From Distichodus sexfasciatus (lineage: Eukaryota; Chordata; Actinopteri; Characiformes; Distichodontidae): a DNA stretch of 64,000 nt. The notes under the pieces were generated by a model. That model saw only the letters and a list, made by a program, of their open reading frames with translations, was not told the origin of the DNA and did not search any database. Below are positions 11,741 to 23,092 of the stretch, one piece after another; position 1 is the first letter of the stretch, and every line of letters starts with the position of its first letter. The stretch is from assembly GCA_032718565.1 (NCBI GenBank), contig JAVGVS010000295.1, forward strand, positions 377,032 to 441,031, read 5' to 3'. The translations under genes were made by a program, and so were the position numbers.

Positions 11741-11911
11741 GCAGTTGGTAGCCTAACAGTTTGGGAGTCAGCCCCATGATTGGAAGGTCCCACTGAGGTA
11801 CTCATGAGCAAGATAGCACTGCTCTTCAAGCGCTGCCAAAAGCTGCCTCTGCTAAATCACAGATAGGTCAAATGCAGAGCTCAAATTTCATTGTGACAAA
11901 AAATCACTCAC
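11741..11911 (+). repeat. SINE family A copy
   Basis: The tRNA-like head (TTGGTAGCCTAACAGTTTGG) is followed by CCACTGAGGTACTCATGAGC, a GCTGCC...CTGCTAAATCACAGAT block and a CATTGTGACAAAAAATCACTCAC end. Order and spacing are as in 62603-62865. Confidence 0.75.
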
Positions 11912-12379
11912 TTAAATTAGTTTTAGTTTCTTTTATTTTTCACTTTTCATTTAGTTATTTGTTAACCTTATATCATCCATCCTTTATGCTTTTACTAACA
12001 CACTGCCATTGCCTATTTTTATTACCTCTTAACTATTTGTTTTATTCGAATTCTGCTTATTGCCATTTTATTTCTGCCAGGCACGTTGAACGGCCTCTGT
12101 GTATGAAAATGCAGAATATAAATAAACTTGCTTTGCATTAATAAACTGTATGTACACAGCACATTTGTATAAACACACCTTCTGAGCATCTGCAAAGTCT
12201 TTAAAGCAGATCACCTTTCTTTTAACTAAACCGGAGGATTCCTTTCAGGTGGTGATGTGTGAACATCCTGGCACTGTCTCAGCCTCATTTCCCCTTGACC
12301 CCACTCCACATTTCTCCAAGATCCGCCCTCCCCCCCCAATTCCAATCGCCATTCCAGTCACCAGAGCCCCTGGCACATA

Positions 12380-12760
12380 CAGTATATAATATGTAGCTAG
12401 TTAATTACAAATCATCTGTGATGTACACGACTGCCTCACTAATTGCCGCTGGAAGCTGTGCTCATTAGCTCATCTCATCTGGCTCGGTACACAGGCTAAA
12501 CAACCTGCAAACGATCCAGCAATTACTGTTATTTTACCACTCAGACGCCAGGCGTGCATGAAAATAGCTGTGGTAAATAACAAAAGACATTTGGCTGCAA
12601 AATGTCTAAAAATGCTTCACCACGAGAAGCGGCTCATTAAGGAGCATTTGTGTGTTGTTGTTTCACCCCCGCCCCTCAAAAACCTCGCCGCAGGCCGCTC
12701 GCAAAGGGTTTGTGGAGACTTTCTTAAGGGGAGCAGCACGCCCACGGAACATTTATTGAC
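12380..12760. promoter_or_regulatory. Candidate conserved noncoding element / enhancer 2
   Basis: Unique island with GTTAATTAC near 12401, CACTAATTGC near 12438, CTCATTAGC near 12463 and a GC-rich right half with CCCCGCCCC. It lacks repeats and convincing frames. The clustering of homeodomain cores suggests an enhancer. It is followed by a chance open frame (12775-13254). Confidence 0.4.
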
Positions 12761-13998
12761 CAAACTTAGTTTTCTTGTTTACCCATAAAGTGGTGGTACG
12801 CTGGCCATGTGCGTCTAACACACCGTACGTCACTCGCGTGACAGCTAGCATCTCGACAGAAGCGGATCTGCAAAGCTGCGACGCGCAGGAACGTGAGAGT
12901 GTGTATGTGTGTGAAAGAGAGAGAGTGAGGGGGTTTTTAGTTACATTAAGTGTGTTTTTTGACATGTTCTCACATAAGGGCACACTCTCACACGTGCATA
13001 CTTTCACAGACAGATCCAGATGCCCATGCATTTATTCATTTATACCAAGTCACGTTGCCCTGTCTCTTATGGGGAAATGCTTCCCTGGAAAGTTTCATGG
13101 GTTCGGTCCTGGTTCCTACATGCTGTGCGGCTTTCTTTCATTGGGTTTTCGGCGCACATTACTTGCAGAAATGTTTGAGATTACCCGTATTTATACCTTA
13201 ATATATTCAGCTATGGTCTACTCACCTGTTAGTGGCAGTGTTTCTTATAAATGAATACTCAGAGCATAATGTATAAAGGATTGCAAAACAAAAACCAAAC
13301 GGCTTCTTAAATTTTTTGACAGGGGGGTTAAAGTATAAATAAAGTAAATTAAAAAGCTAAATGGCTGAGTTTAAATAGGAAAACAGCAACAAAAAAACTC
13401 CCCAAAAATTACCTCTTTTTAGGTTTTTGACACACAGTTTTTTTGGACCTGTGCAATTTGTGGATTTGGTTGTAGTTGAAGCGAAGATGTACAAAATTTT
13501 GTTTTATTCCTCAGAACAAGACTATAAATACATGGAAATATCCACAAAATCGTGAAATCAGGTGGCAAACGCAATCTGAAGATGCCAGCTATCAAAAACC
13601 TTTAAACATTTGCCATTTTACAAAAGATCTTTCTTCACAGCCCTCAGTATTCTAAATGACAGCTATAACAAACACTGCCTCCAACTGGTGAGGAGGACAC
13701 TGAGCTGCTTTTGAGTATAAAGACAGGTTTTATCCATGTTGTTTGCGAGGAGCATATGGCTAAAGTGATATAGGATTCATGGAGATGTCTGAGACTCTTG
13801 AGCAGCTGCTTGTAAAAAAAAAGTAGAAACCTTTATACAATTTCCCAAAATTAGAACATAAAAACTAGCAGAAGCCTAGGGAATCATGGAATAAATTTGC
13901 AGAAATAATAGGAAAAGAAGAAGCTCACTGTCCAAATACTTTCACATTTCTAAGACACGTTTTTGTAAACTATCTTACAGCAATTTATTTACAACATC
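12761..13998. other. Intergenic, no supported gene
   Basis: The longest uninterrupted frame of the window (159 codons at 12775-13254) lies here. It has low-complexity CERERV-like stretches and no family resemblance, and an overlapping frame exists on the other strand. I regard it as chance. Confidence 0.5.
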
Positions 13999-15528
13999 AA
14001 GGCTGAATCCCATTTCACCCCCGGCCCTACCCCTTATCCCTACCCTTCTGTTTTGCATGTTCATGTGTAGGATGTCTCATTTCCCATTTAGACAGAGGGA
14101 TAGGAGGAAGGGGAAGGGCTAACTACCCCTTCAAACTGAGATTTTTCGGAAACTCACTCGAAACAAAGGGGCGGGAGTTGTTTCCCAGAGTGACCTGCGA
14201 AAAACAGCAACATGGCTGCGGAACCAAAATAGATGAAAGACAGAGGTGGACAGTAACTAAGTACATTTACTTGAGTACTGTACTTAAGATACTTTTGAGT
14301 ATCTGTACTTCACTTGAGTAGTATTTTATTTGGAAACTTATGACTTCCACTTCACTACATTTTAAAGACAAATACTGTACTTTTTACTTCACTACATTTC
14401 TATCAAGGTTCTCATTACTCGTTACTTTCAAATCTGTGGATAAGGTGGATGTTATTCCCCCTTTTCTAAAAGGTGATTAGTTGTTTGGCAGGTGACAGTC
14501 TATCAGTAATTAGTAGGGTTATATCACACCTGTAGACTGGAACTATAAAACCAAGTTCAGACAGTTCTGCCATTTTTTGTCTTGATTAAACATTGTTGCT
14601 GTTGGAAAGTCATGAAGCTAGAGGTGTAGCTAGATTTTAAGCAGGTTGGAATGTTGATTTGATGTTCTGAGCGGGCTGCATTTACAGCTATTGCACTGTA
14701 CTCCTGATTAACATACACATATATGTGTGCACACACTGCCAGAGCGGTGTCAGAACACTACCATGCTGTAGGGGTGTGTAGTCTTACAATTAATTAATAA
14801 AATAAACTAATGACTAGTAACATTCTACCAATTCCATATTCTACAGGTTCTACAAGTTAGTCAGACGCATCAGGTATTGTAAGTGTTGTGGCAATAATGC
14901 AACAATGCGGTGAAAGAAGATGTACTTTTAATACTTAAGTATTTTTTAAAACAAGTACTTCACTACTAACTTAAGTAAAAATTTAACTGTACAACTTTCA
15001 CTTGTATTGGAGAAACGTTTGACTAGTGGTATCTGTACTTTCACTTAAGTAATGAAGTTAGCTACTTTGCCCATCTCTGATGAAAGAGACATACAAATGT
15101 ACATAATTTCTCTTTTAATAAAGAATTTACTATTAAAACAACAGGTGTATTGTCTAGTTTAACTTTGTTTTTCAGCCTTATGGTTGTATTCTTGATAAAC
15201 ACCACAGGAAAAAATTGCTAGTGCGGTGTTGGTCGCCATTATATGTCTTCGGTTTTCTGCAGACAACGACAAAAAAAAACGTCAATGGCCCATGTGATGG
15301 AAATAATAACTGCCGACAACGGCATGCTGAAGATCCAGCGAAAACGTTGCATCTGCCTGCGTAAAAATTCACCGGAGGCTAATGATGATGTATCATGTTG
15401 TTCGAAGGGGTGTCCCATTTTGTAGGGTTAGATTTCAACCCCTGACTCTTGCCACTCCATGTCAAGGGCCAAGGTCCAAGGCGTAGGGCTATGGAATTGG
15501 GCCAAGGGGTGAAATGGGATTCAGCCCT
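13999..15528. mobile_element. Outer inverted-repeat DNA transposon, split by a nested hAT element
   Basis: The left end (GGCTGAATCCCATTTCACCC from 14001) is matched by the reverse complement of the right end (GGGTGAAATGGGATTCAGCC ending at 15526). The similarity extends loosely inward as CCCTACCCC-type blocks on both sides. Without the 839-bp insertion and its duplication it is about 680 bp long. No transposase is visible. The superfamily is unresolved and I see no clear target duplication. Confidence 0.75.
14241..15079. mobile_element. hAT-type non-autonomous transposon with intact 8-bp target duplication
   Basis: It begins CAGAGGTGGACAG and ends CCCATCTCTG. The inverted termini continue into ACTTAAGT/ACTTGAGTA-rich subterminal arrays, which are typical of a common fish hAT family. 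The flanks are the perfect 8-bp direct repeat ATGAAAGA at 14233-14240 and 15080-15087, the hAT signature. No transposase frame is present. The intact duplication indicates a fairly young insertion that was not rearranged afterwards. Confidence 0.92.
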
Positions 15529-15700
15529 AGAGACATGATCATACAAATTGAGGGATAAGATGAAATAGAGACAAAAAGTAATAAAAACACTGGAAGAACC
15601 CTGGCTAAAAGCAAGGAAAATATTTAATAAATAATCTTCCTCAACAGCCCCCCGGAATAAAGTGTAAATTCAGGTTCATAAGTTAGTGTGTTCTCTCTGA

Positions 15701-15934
15701 GTGAGTGATGATTTATCATTGCGAATACAGCACAGCACAGCACACAGTGCACCACAAAAAAATGTGACCCATCCATGAAGGAGCAGTGGGCAGCTTTTTG
15801 GCAACACCCGGGGAGCAGTGCTTGAGGACGGTACCTTGCTCATGAGTACCTCAGTGGTACCTTTATTGGTCTGCTACTTGAACTGGCACCTTTCCTGTCA
15901 GAAGGCCAACTCCCTAACCGTTATGATACCAACG
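15701..15934 (-). repeat. SINE family A, minus-strand copy
   Basis: Near full length. The tail GTGAGTGATGATTTATCATT is on the left, the body has GTGCACCAC...GACCCATCCATGAAGGAGCAGTGGGCAGC in pieces, and the head TTGGTATCATAACGGTTAGG reads on the minus strand. Confidence 0.85.
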
Positions 15935-16549
15935 ATGTTGGATGAAGCCACATGTAGAAAATTCTTGAGACTACACACATGCTTCTGGTGCACAAAAACA
16001 TGGCGGATGTCTAACAGTTGCTTGGAATTAAAGCGAAGAACTAGAAACATTTGTTCAACTCCTCCATAAAGAGCAGGTGGGGGGCATTATTAAAAGAAAT
16101 TGGAAGAGCCATTATTAAAAGACATTGAAAAATTCTAGAGACCATCTTATTAAACAAAAAAAAAAAAAAATCTTCATCATCCCTCAGAAACGTGAAAAAA
16201 TTCTGACACTGCCCTCAAATGGCAAGGGGAATATTTCAGGATATGATTTTGCAAAAAATGTGGCAGAGGAAGCCCCAAACAGGGTAATGTTCTGTAGGAT
16301 GCCGCTACACACACTCCACATATGTTTTAGAGACTATGTGGTTGCATAAAAAATGACTTCAAGGAGTTGCTTGTAGCCAGAATGAGGATGGTAAAAAGGA
16401 AGATTATTTTGTTACAGCTACAAAAATACTGGCACAATATTCTAAACTATTGAAACATATTCCAAAATTGTGGAGGCCTTTTACTTAAATATTATAAACT
16501 GTAAATTTTCCTTTCTTCCAATGATGCCTTCAATCAATTCTGCATTTAA
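15935..16549. other. Intergenic, nothing recognised
   Basis: AT-rich with a poly-A run at 16146-16160. No gene was seen. Confidence 0.5.
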
Positions 16550-16985
16550 CCTGTGCAGTATAATAATCATGTGCAATGATTGACTGCAATATCAGTCATT
16601 AAGGTTTACATCCACACCTTCAAATAGTACTGGAGTATTGTGTATTTATTTATTGTTCTGTCTATTTATTGTGATTGTTTTGTATTGTGATGCTCTTGCA
16701 CTCGGTCTGTTATAAGCTGCTTAGATGCTGATGCTGCCAATGTGCCTTAAAAACATACACGAAGCAATACTTGTTTACATTCTGTCTCTTCACTTAACGT
16801 TACTTTCTTACTGTATTTATTGCGTTCGTTCTGTATTTATTGTGTTGCTTGTTGCACCTTTTGTCCTGTTGAATGTAATCTTCATTGTTACTATATGTGT
16901 TGCACCGGGGCCATGGCGAAACGCTGTCTCATCACACTTTGTACACGTATAAAGCGACTGATGACAATAAAGCTCGGTGGTGAAG
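16550..16985 (+). repeat. Probable retroposon 3' tail
   Basis: The end reads CGACTGATGACAATAAAGCTCGG after a GCACCGGGGCCATGGCGAAACGCTGTCTC block. This resembles 3' ends of fish LINEs and related SINEs that close with GACAATAAAG. No coding portion was found. Confidence 0.4.
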
Positions 16986-18365
16986 AACATGAGGTGATGT
17001 GCTGCATGTGGAGGTTTATGAGTACGTGGATGTTTCTGGTATGGAACAATATGGCAGATTTCAAGCAGTTGCTTGTAGTCAACGTGAGTAAGCACAAATA
17101 TTTACTCAGTTCTCGAAGAAAGAGATGAAAAATACCCGAAGATGGCAATGAAATCATTAAGTGAAGTTGCACAGACACTGGCAGAATATGAGGTCAAATG
17201 ACAGGAAGCATGGAAAGGTCTTTGTGTAAAAGAAATCCACAACATTCTTCAGTATTCTTACAGCTATAACAAACACTGCCGCCAAGTGGCGAGGAGAATA
17301 TCTCGTCACACTCTTTAAACACATTTAAAAGAGTTTTGGAGATGAACAGTGTCACCTTTGTATCAGGCATCAATAGAGCCTCTGGCGCTTATGTGTAGCA
17401 TTACAGCTTTGTTTCTCAGCGAGGCTGCAAAGGAACTTTGGCGAGAAACCAATTTCCTTTCAACCCAGTTGTTTAAATCGCACTGAAACATGGGGAAAGT
17501 GTTTTGGCAGTATGAATGTTTTATGTTAAGACTTGAGAGCGATGACAGCATCGTGTTCTGAATGACAAGCAGCACACCTCTATTTCTGAAAGTCTGTTTG
17601 GCAGCTACCTGCCTTGGCTGGAACTCTGACAGCAAAAGCAGAAACTTGATGGAACATTTCAGACTAAATGACAAGATTTTTCTTCTCAGACAGAGAAACA
17701 AATCATTTTTCCCCTATTCTCTCACGAAGTGAATTTATTATTGCCTTGAGACGACAGAGTGTACTCACTAAATTAATTAATGTCTTACATACATGAAGAA
17801 GTGTCACTCATAAATCCTATTGTTGTTAATGTTGAATGAAAGCCAGTAGGTACTTCGTATGTCTTTAATGAGATTGTGCTAATTGGTCATTAGTGGCTTT
17901 GTTTTAATAGACACATTATTATTTTGGTGAAATATTCCTTCTAAATTTCGCAAATAAAAAGAGTTTTTATTATTAACAGTCATCTAGAGGTCTATCAGGT
18001 TAGTTTTATTGTGAAGTTGGGAGTTTTGTAAATGTTTTGAGACAGATGTTCGTGTTGGAATCATCATGAGATATTTTGTTATAAGAATGTAGAGAGACAT
18101 GTAATTAATCATTCTTATAATGATTTTCTTTTCGTAATTTGCAAGTGACCCACAACATTTGGCATCAAACATTTGCTGTCAGTTTTCAATTTATTCCAGG
18201 CAAATAATACATTATAATATGCATTTTTAAAAATCATCACAATACCCATAAATAATGAATACAAATATTTTTACAAAGTAGTCAACAGCCAATGACAACC
18301 TGTAGTTTTAACTGAAATAGGTTAAATAAGAAGGGGTTAAAGAGTTTCCAAATGATGGTATCAGA
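16986..18365. other. Intergenic, no gene seen
   Basis: The part at 17340-17700 is balanced in composition and unrepetitive, with a 112-codon minus-strand frame that resembles no known protein. The remainder is AT-rich. Confidence 0.4.
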
Positions 18366-18474
18366 TGGTGACCTAACGGTAAGGTTGTTTGCTCTGTGAT
18401 CTGAAGGTCACATTTTGCTGAGTGTACTGTGTGCTGTGCTGTGTTCACAATGACACATAATCACTCACTTTCAC
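18366..18474 (+). repeat. SINE family A, internally deleted copy
   Basis: The head (GTGACCTAACGGTAAGGTTG) joins almost directly to the 3' part (TGTACTGTGTGCTGTGCTGTG then TTCACAATGACACATAATCACTC). The middle seen in other copies is missing. Confidence 0.75.
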
Positions 18475-18518
18475 TGATTTCCCAGAAAAAGGGAGAGATC
18501 TGCAGGTGAATATCACAA

Positions 18519-18709
18519 TACCATTTACATTTACAGCATTTAGCAGATGCTCTTATCCAGAGCGACTTACATTTCCTAATTTCAGAGACAGTTCCCCTGA
18601 GAGCAACTTGGGGTTAAGAGTCTTGCTTAGGGTCCCAGTGTTGATAATGCCAGAGGCCAGATTCGAACCCACAACCTCTTGGTCCAGAGGCGAGTGTCCT
18701 ACCACTAGG
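18519..18709 (-). repeat. SINE family C, best copy, minus strand
   Basis: On the minus strand it starts with a tRNA-like head: CCTAGTGGTAGGACACTCGC as A box, and GTGGGTTCGAATCTGG as B box. The end on the plus strand is CATTTAGCAGATGCTCTTATC followed by CAGAGCGACTTACATTT, a sequence widespread in fish genomes. Fragments of this family occur at 3444, 9061, 30820, 44941 and 58425. Confidence 0.85.
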
Positions 18710-18719
18710 TCTTCATGAA

Positions 18720-19590
18720 CCCCTTTTATTATTGTACGCCAACACCTACACTGAAGTTCAAATCAAGTAAAACATGACCCTACTTTACAAAGTAAAACAT
18801 CTTATTGAGGATTTTTAGGGACTGAAAATAAGTTTCTGACGTTAAGTTCACTAGTGTTCTCAGCTAACTGACGCTGCCGTGTCAATTTGCATTTGACTCA
18901 AAACATGGTTTCCACAGTCCGTACGATTTCTTTCACCAAGGATGACGTGATGCTACGTTCATCAAGACATCTTAGTTCACCCAGTAATGTTGCGTTGTTC
19001 TGGTGGATCCTTCACCATACAGCTTTACCTCTTACGTTGTGATGAAGGCGAGTTGTTAGTCGCCGTTTGTTGGGTTATATTTTGGGTCGAAACAGCGTAT
19101 AATTGGCAAAATGTTGAAACCGTGATGCGCGTCTTTGAGGGTAAAAAAAAACACAAACCTTTATAATGCATTCAAACCCAGTGGGTCTTTGCTCTCCTCC
19201 TTCCCGTTCACTCACTTACCACTTCCTCTCACACACACTCTCTTTTAGACACACACGCAGACACACATACAAGCAAACACACAACCCATTTTAATGTGTT
19301 TACGGAATGTAAAGCCATTCATTTTCGAAAATCCTGCCTCGAAATCATTATCTCTCATTGTGACACGTGAAGAAGGGGAGAAGAGATTTGGTGTGTGGGC
19401 GTACAACAGGCTTCTCTGCGCAATCCTCTTACACAGAGAATCGCGAGAGAATGGGTAAGCTGAAATTAATCAGAAAAAAAGAGAATAAAGACTCCAGAGG
19501 AGGGGAGGAGAGGCCATTAGTGTAGGCATGATTGGCAGACAGAAGGACACTCTGTACTGCAGACCTGGGTAATTATTGTAGGTGTCTCAC

Positions 19591-19624
<34 letters not shown>

Positions 19625-20029
19625 TTGTGAGCAACAGAGAATAGGAAGGGAGAAAAGATGGTTAGGTGGAAAAATACAGATGAAAAATATATAAACTAGC
19701 AATTGGCCTGTAGCATCTTCCAAAATGAATGACCACACATACCCACGGTTTATTGGGGGGTCTGACAGGATTAAAAAAGTCATGATTTTTCATTTCTCTT
19801 TTTTTATTACTAGCCTTTTTCTTTGCCCCAACTTATTTTAAAAAGCAGTCTTTTTTGTTCTGCATTGCGTCCAATTTTTTTCTCTCTCCCTGTGCAGAAA
19901 TCGTTTTATTTTTTGCTTCATCTGTGGTCTTAAGCTTTTCATGAAAAAAATTTCTGCCGCACCCCTAGGGACAAATCTTCTAATATTTTGCTCACCCGCT
20001 GTTAACATTTGCCAAAGGGAGGCGCATAA
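18720..20029. other. Intergenic, no gene seen
   Basis: It contains CA-rich stretches near 19230-19280 and a GT microsatellite at 19591-19618. No exon was seen. Confidence 0.45.
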
Positions 20030-20730
20030 TTTTCTGAACTACAGCGAGAACAAACTTCCATCTTTTGATTGACCATTTAAACTGAATTCCAGTTGCCTGC
20101 GTGAGGAAATTCTCAACCAAGCACAATAACTAGCCGCCATTTAACGTTCGGGTCAATACAGGAAAGCTTGGGGGAAGGGAAAAAGCACCGCCTGCAGTCT
20201 GCTGTGATTCGGCTAGAGCGCATTGTTGTTAACCGGTCCGGACGGGTGCTAACATCCGTCCCATTTGCACCCAACTCCTGATGAGAGTCCAATACACCGC
20301 CTCTCGGAGTCACTCTGAATTCACACCGGTCCCTTTCCACCTGTTCGTCTCAACCCTGTTACAGGCCGAGAGTCGCCTTGAACGACAAACATATCAATAG
20401 GCTAGCGACGGTTAGCATGCCGCACCAGCTCGCCCAGGCGCCTTGAGCCGAGCTAATGAAGCTCAGGTTTGAGTCTCACCATTTCAAGCTTTCCCACCTC
20501 TCACCGGCACTACCAGGGGAATCCATTCAAACAAATACGGAACATATTGTAGCGGGGCTCATTGTGGAGTTAATTAACGGAGCAGACGCTAAAGAAACTC
20601 GGTGTACACCGAGTCCCAATTATCGGGGGAACAGCCAGGAGCTGATTTGCCATTTGTTATATTAAGTATTTCGGATTAACCGAGTCCAGGTGTAATTAAA
20701 AATTGTGCCACTTGCACCCGCAACATGTGG
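20030..20730. promoter_or_regulatory. Candidate conserved noncoding element / enhancer 3
   Basis: A 700-bp unrepetitive block of moderate GC. It has TTAATTAA at 20570-20577, CCCAATTATCGGGG near 20615, GTGTAATTAAAAATTG near 20690 and an 18-bp perfect palindrome at 20597-20614. No frame is convincing on either strand. The dense alternation of homeodomain cores and GC blocks argues for a developmental enhancer. Confidence 0.45.
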
Positions 20731-21779
20731 AAACTTGCTAATTCCCAACTTTTCCCCCATTCCCTCATGACTTAACAGATGGCTGGAGAATAGGAGAGAG
20801 GATATACTAAATAAAAAAAAATCTAATACACACACAGTTGAATGAGGCGTACCTTAATAAATTGGAATTTGGCAACAAGTTCTTACGTGACATAGACGAG
20901 AGGGCAACAAATTTAAATGCTGTGAGTCTTACAAATGGTTGGACAGCATTTTTTCCCCCTAATTATGCTTCCTGCCTAAATATCATAAGGGTGTGTAGCT
21001 TAAATGTACTTTTTATTTATGTGAATAGGAACTAAAACATGAAATAAAAGAAAAGCTTCCTTCTGCACACTTTTGGTGGAATTTTACACAAAAAGTTTTG
21101 TGTAAAAGTTTACACAAAAAAGTTAAAGCATTGAAAACTGGTGAGGGCGTTTGGAAGGTTTGACAAAGATCTGTTTTTTCTTCTAATGATAGTAAATACA
21201 TATGATTTGTGAGATTTCTGTGAATTTGTGAGGACATTTTCCCTTGAAAAATGATGTAGAAATGTTCCAACTTTCACTTGAAAAACTAAAGGTGTAAAAA
21301 ATATATATTTAATGTTAAGGCTAGTGGTGTTATTTGGAACTTGTATTATAGGAATCATTGAAAAGACCTCACAAAGACAGTAAGACCTGATGATTGTGTG
21401 CGTGTGCACGCGTGAGTGCATGTGTGTGTACATGCGTTTGCGCAGGTAGGGAAGTGCGTGCATGAACGAGATTGAGAGAAATGGAGAACCAGTGAGTAAT
21501 GGAGAGCGAGGGATGGATAAATGAGTTGTGTTGCCGCAGGCCCGGGACTTCATCAGAGCGTGTGCGTGTCCAGTGACGTGGCGCCTCGGCGGGAATCAGG
21601 GGGTTGACATGGAAGACTTCAGTCACAGGTCATTTAGCACAGTGGGCTTTCTGCTCCACCACGGTGCAAGCAACACACACACACTGGCATACACACATAA
21701 ACACACGTTTGCACTCTCAAACACACTCAAGCTGCTGAGTGTAAATACCTAAGGCTCCTTCTTGCCCATGTTTCAGACG
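20731..21779. other. Intergenic, no gene seen
   Basis: AT-rich DNA with GTGTGYAY-type tracts at 21395-21440 and CA-rich DNA at 21670-21725. The 147-codon minus-strand frame at 21110-21553 runs through these tracts and has no family resemblance. Confidence 0.45.
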
Positions 21780-22500
21780 AGCTATTTTTTTTACCCCCAT
21801 TTCCGTTAACACCGAGTTTTAAAAGCAATGCTTTTGCCGGCATTAGCACTGCACGTTCCCCTTTTTTTGTCCACTCGGCCTTATTCAGTGCAATTTTTGC
21901 CAAACGCACCAAGCATGACCATTAAACGTGGCTTAAGTAAAAGCGTTTTAGCAGCCTTTTTGCATGCCTTTAAATGTAGCATGGGCCTTGAGCGTTCCAC
22001 TTCGCACTAAGACACCTCAATGAGACGATGAAGATAATGAAAAACAAGCTGTGTTGTTTTTCTCATGTGGACAAACAACTGTCCATCAAATCACAGTTTG
22101 TTTCGGAGTGCTCAGACAACTGTTTAAAACATGCAAATGAGACGTGCACGCCGTGGCAACTGTGAACGTGTCATCGGAACGAATGCAACAAACAATGGTG
22201 AGAAGGGAAGGGAGGGAAGGGGAAAAAAACGACAACAGCCAAACCCTGTGAAACGAGGAGCAGTCGCAGTGTTAAGGGGTGGAAAAAAACGGACCTTTGC
22301 CGAGGTTGTGTGTGTATGTGTGCTGATGTGTGTATGTGCGTGTATGTGTGCAATCATCATCCCACGTCTCCGTGACCTTGCAGACAGCAGTCTTGCTCAG
22401 AGAGTGGAGAGGATGTTTTGCCCCGTTGCCATGGCGATGGTCCATCTGCCATACAATAAAAGGCGTTTGCCTTTAAAAATGCGCCTATGACAATCATAAC
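21780..22500. promoter_or_regulatory. Possible regulatory island beside microsatellites
   Basis: Balanced, mostly unique DNA. A block at 22375-22495 contains GCCATGGCGATGG and reads like conserved sequence. GT-rich tracts interrupt it at 22305-22350. Evidence is texture only. Confidence 0.25.
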
Positions 22501-22563
22501 TATCTCCCAACGCCTGGAGCGAGACAAAATATTCTTTCGTAAAAGCTCAGGAGAGACAAGAAG

Positions 22564-22567
<4 letters not shown>

Positions 22568-22611
<44 letters not shown>
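22568..22611. repeat. GT microsatellite
   Basis: An uninterrupted GT dinucleotide run of 44 bp. The complementary CA run lies 77 bp downstream. Confidence 0.98.
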
Positions 22612-22612
<1 letters not shown>

Positions 22613-22688
22613 AGCCTGGCGAGCTGTATGCGCAGCAAAAACAGAGCAACACAACAGAGAATGGGAGTGTTACAGGTTAGCATCGATC

Positions 22689-22713
22689 CACACACACACA
22701 CACACACACACAC
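22689..22713. repeat. CA microsatellite
   Basis: An uninterrupted CA run of 25 bp, in inverse orientation to the GT run at 22568-22611. Confidence 0.97.
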
Positions 22714-23032
22714 GAGTGCTGCCCGCGCTGGACTCAAACATCTCCTGTGGATGGCCTGCTGACCCTTTATCCAGCATCCGCCTCCCTCGCTCTGGAGCTA
22801 CTGTTCTAACCAGTGCTTTGAATTTGTAAATCTTAAAAATAATCCCCATTTCTTTCTTCTTGCTCCTCTTACACCTCAGGCATTCTCTCTCCTTCTCTCT
22901 CCTTGTCACAGTGGATAGTTGGGTTAGTTGACTCCTTGTAACATTTGCATTTATGTATGTGTACCATATATATATATATATATGAAGGACTATTAGGATG
23001 TAGGGGTTAGTATGCCTTTCCTATCATTTACC

Positions 23033-23033
<1 letters not shown>
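22714..23033. other. Intergenic, nothing recognised
   Basis: Short stretch with a TA run at 22968-22982. No gene was seen. Confidence 0.45.
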
Positions 23034-23075
<42 letters not shown>

Positions 23076-23092
23076 TATTATTATTATTATTA
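23034..23092. repeat. ATT microsatellite
   Basis: An ATT trinucleotide run with one slip at about 23072. Confidence 0.98.

Noticed and set aside
12775..13254. 159-codon plus-strand open frame, the longest continuous one
   Set aside because: It has a low-complexity CERERV stretch, no family resemblance, overlapping minus-strand and shifted frames, and no splice or poly(A) context. It is probably chance.
22357..22829. Several frames of 80-126 codons on both strands
   Set aside because: They run through GT/CA microsatellites and are translations of simple repeats.
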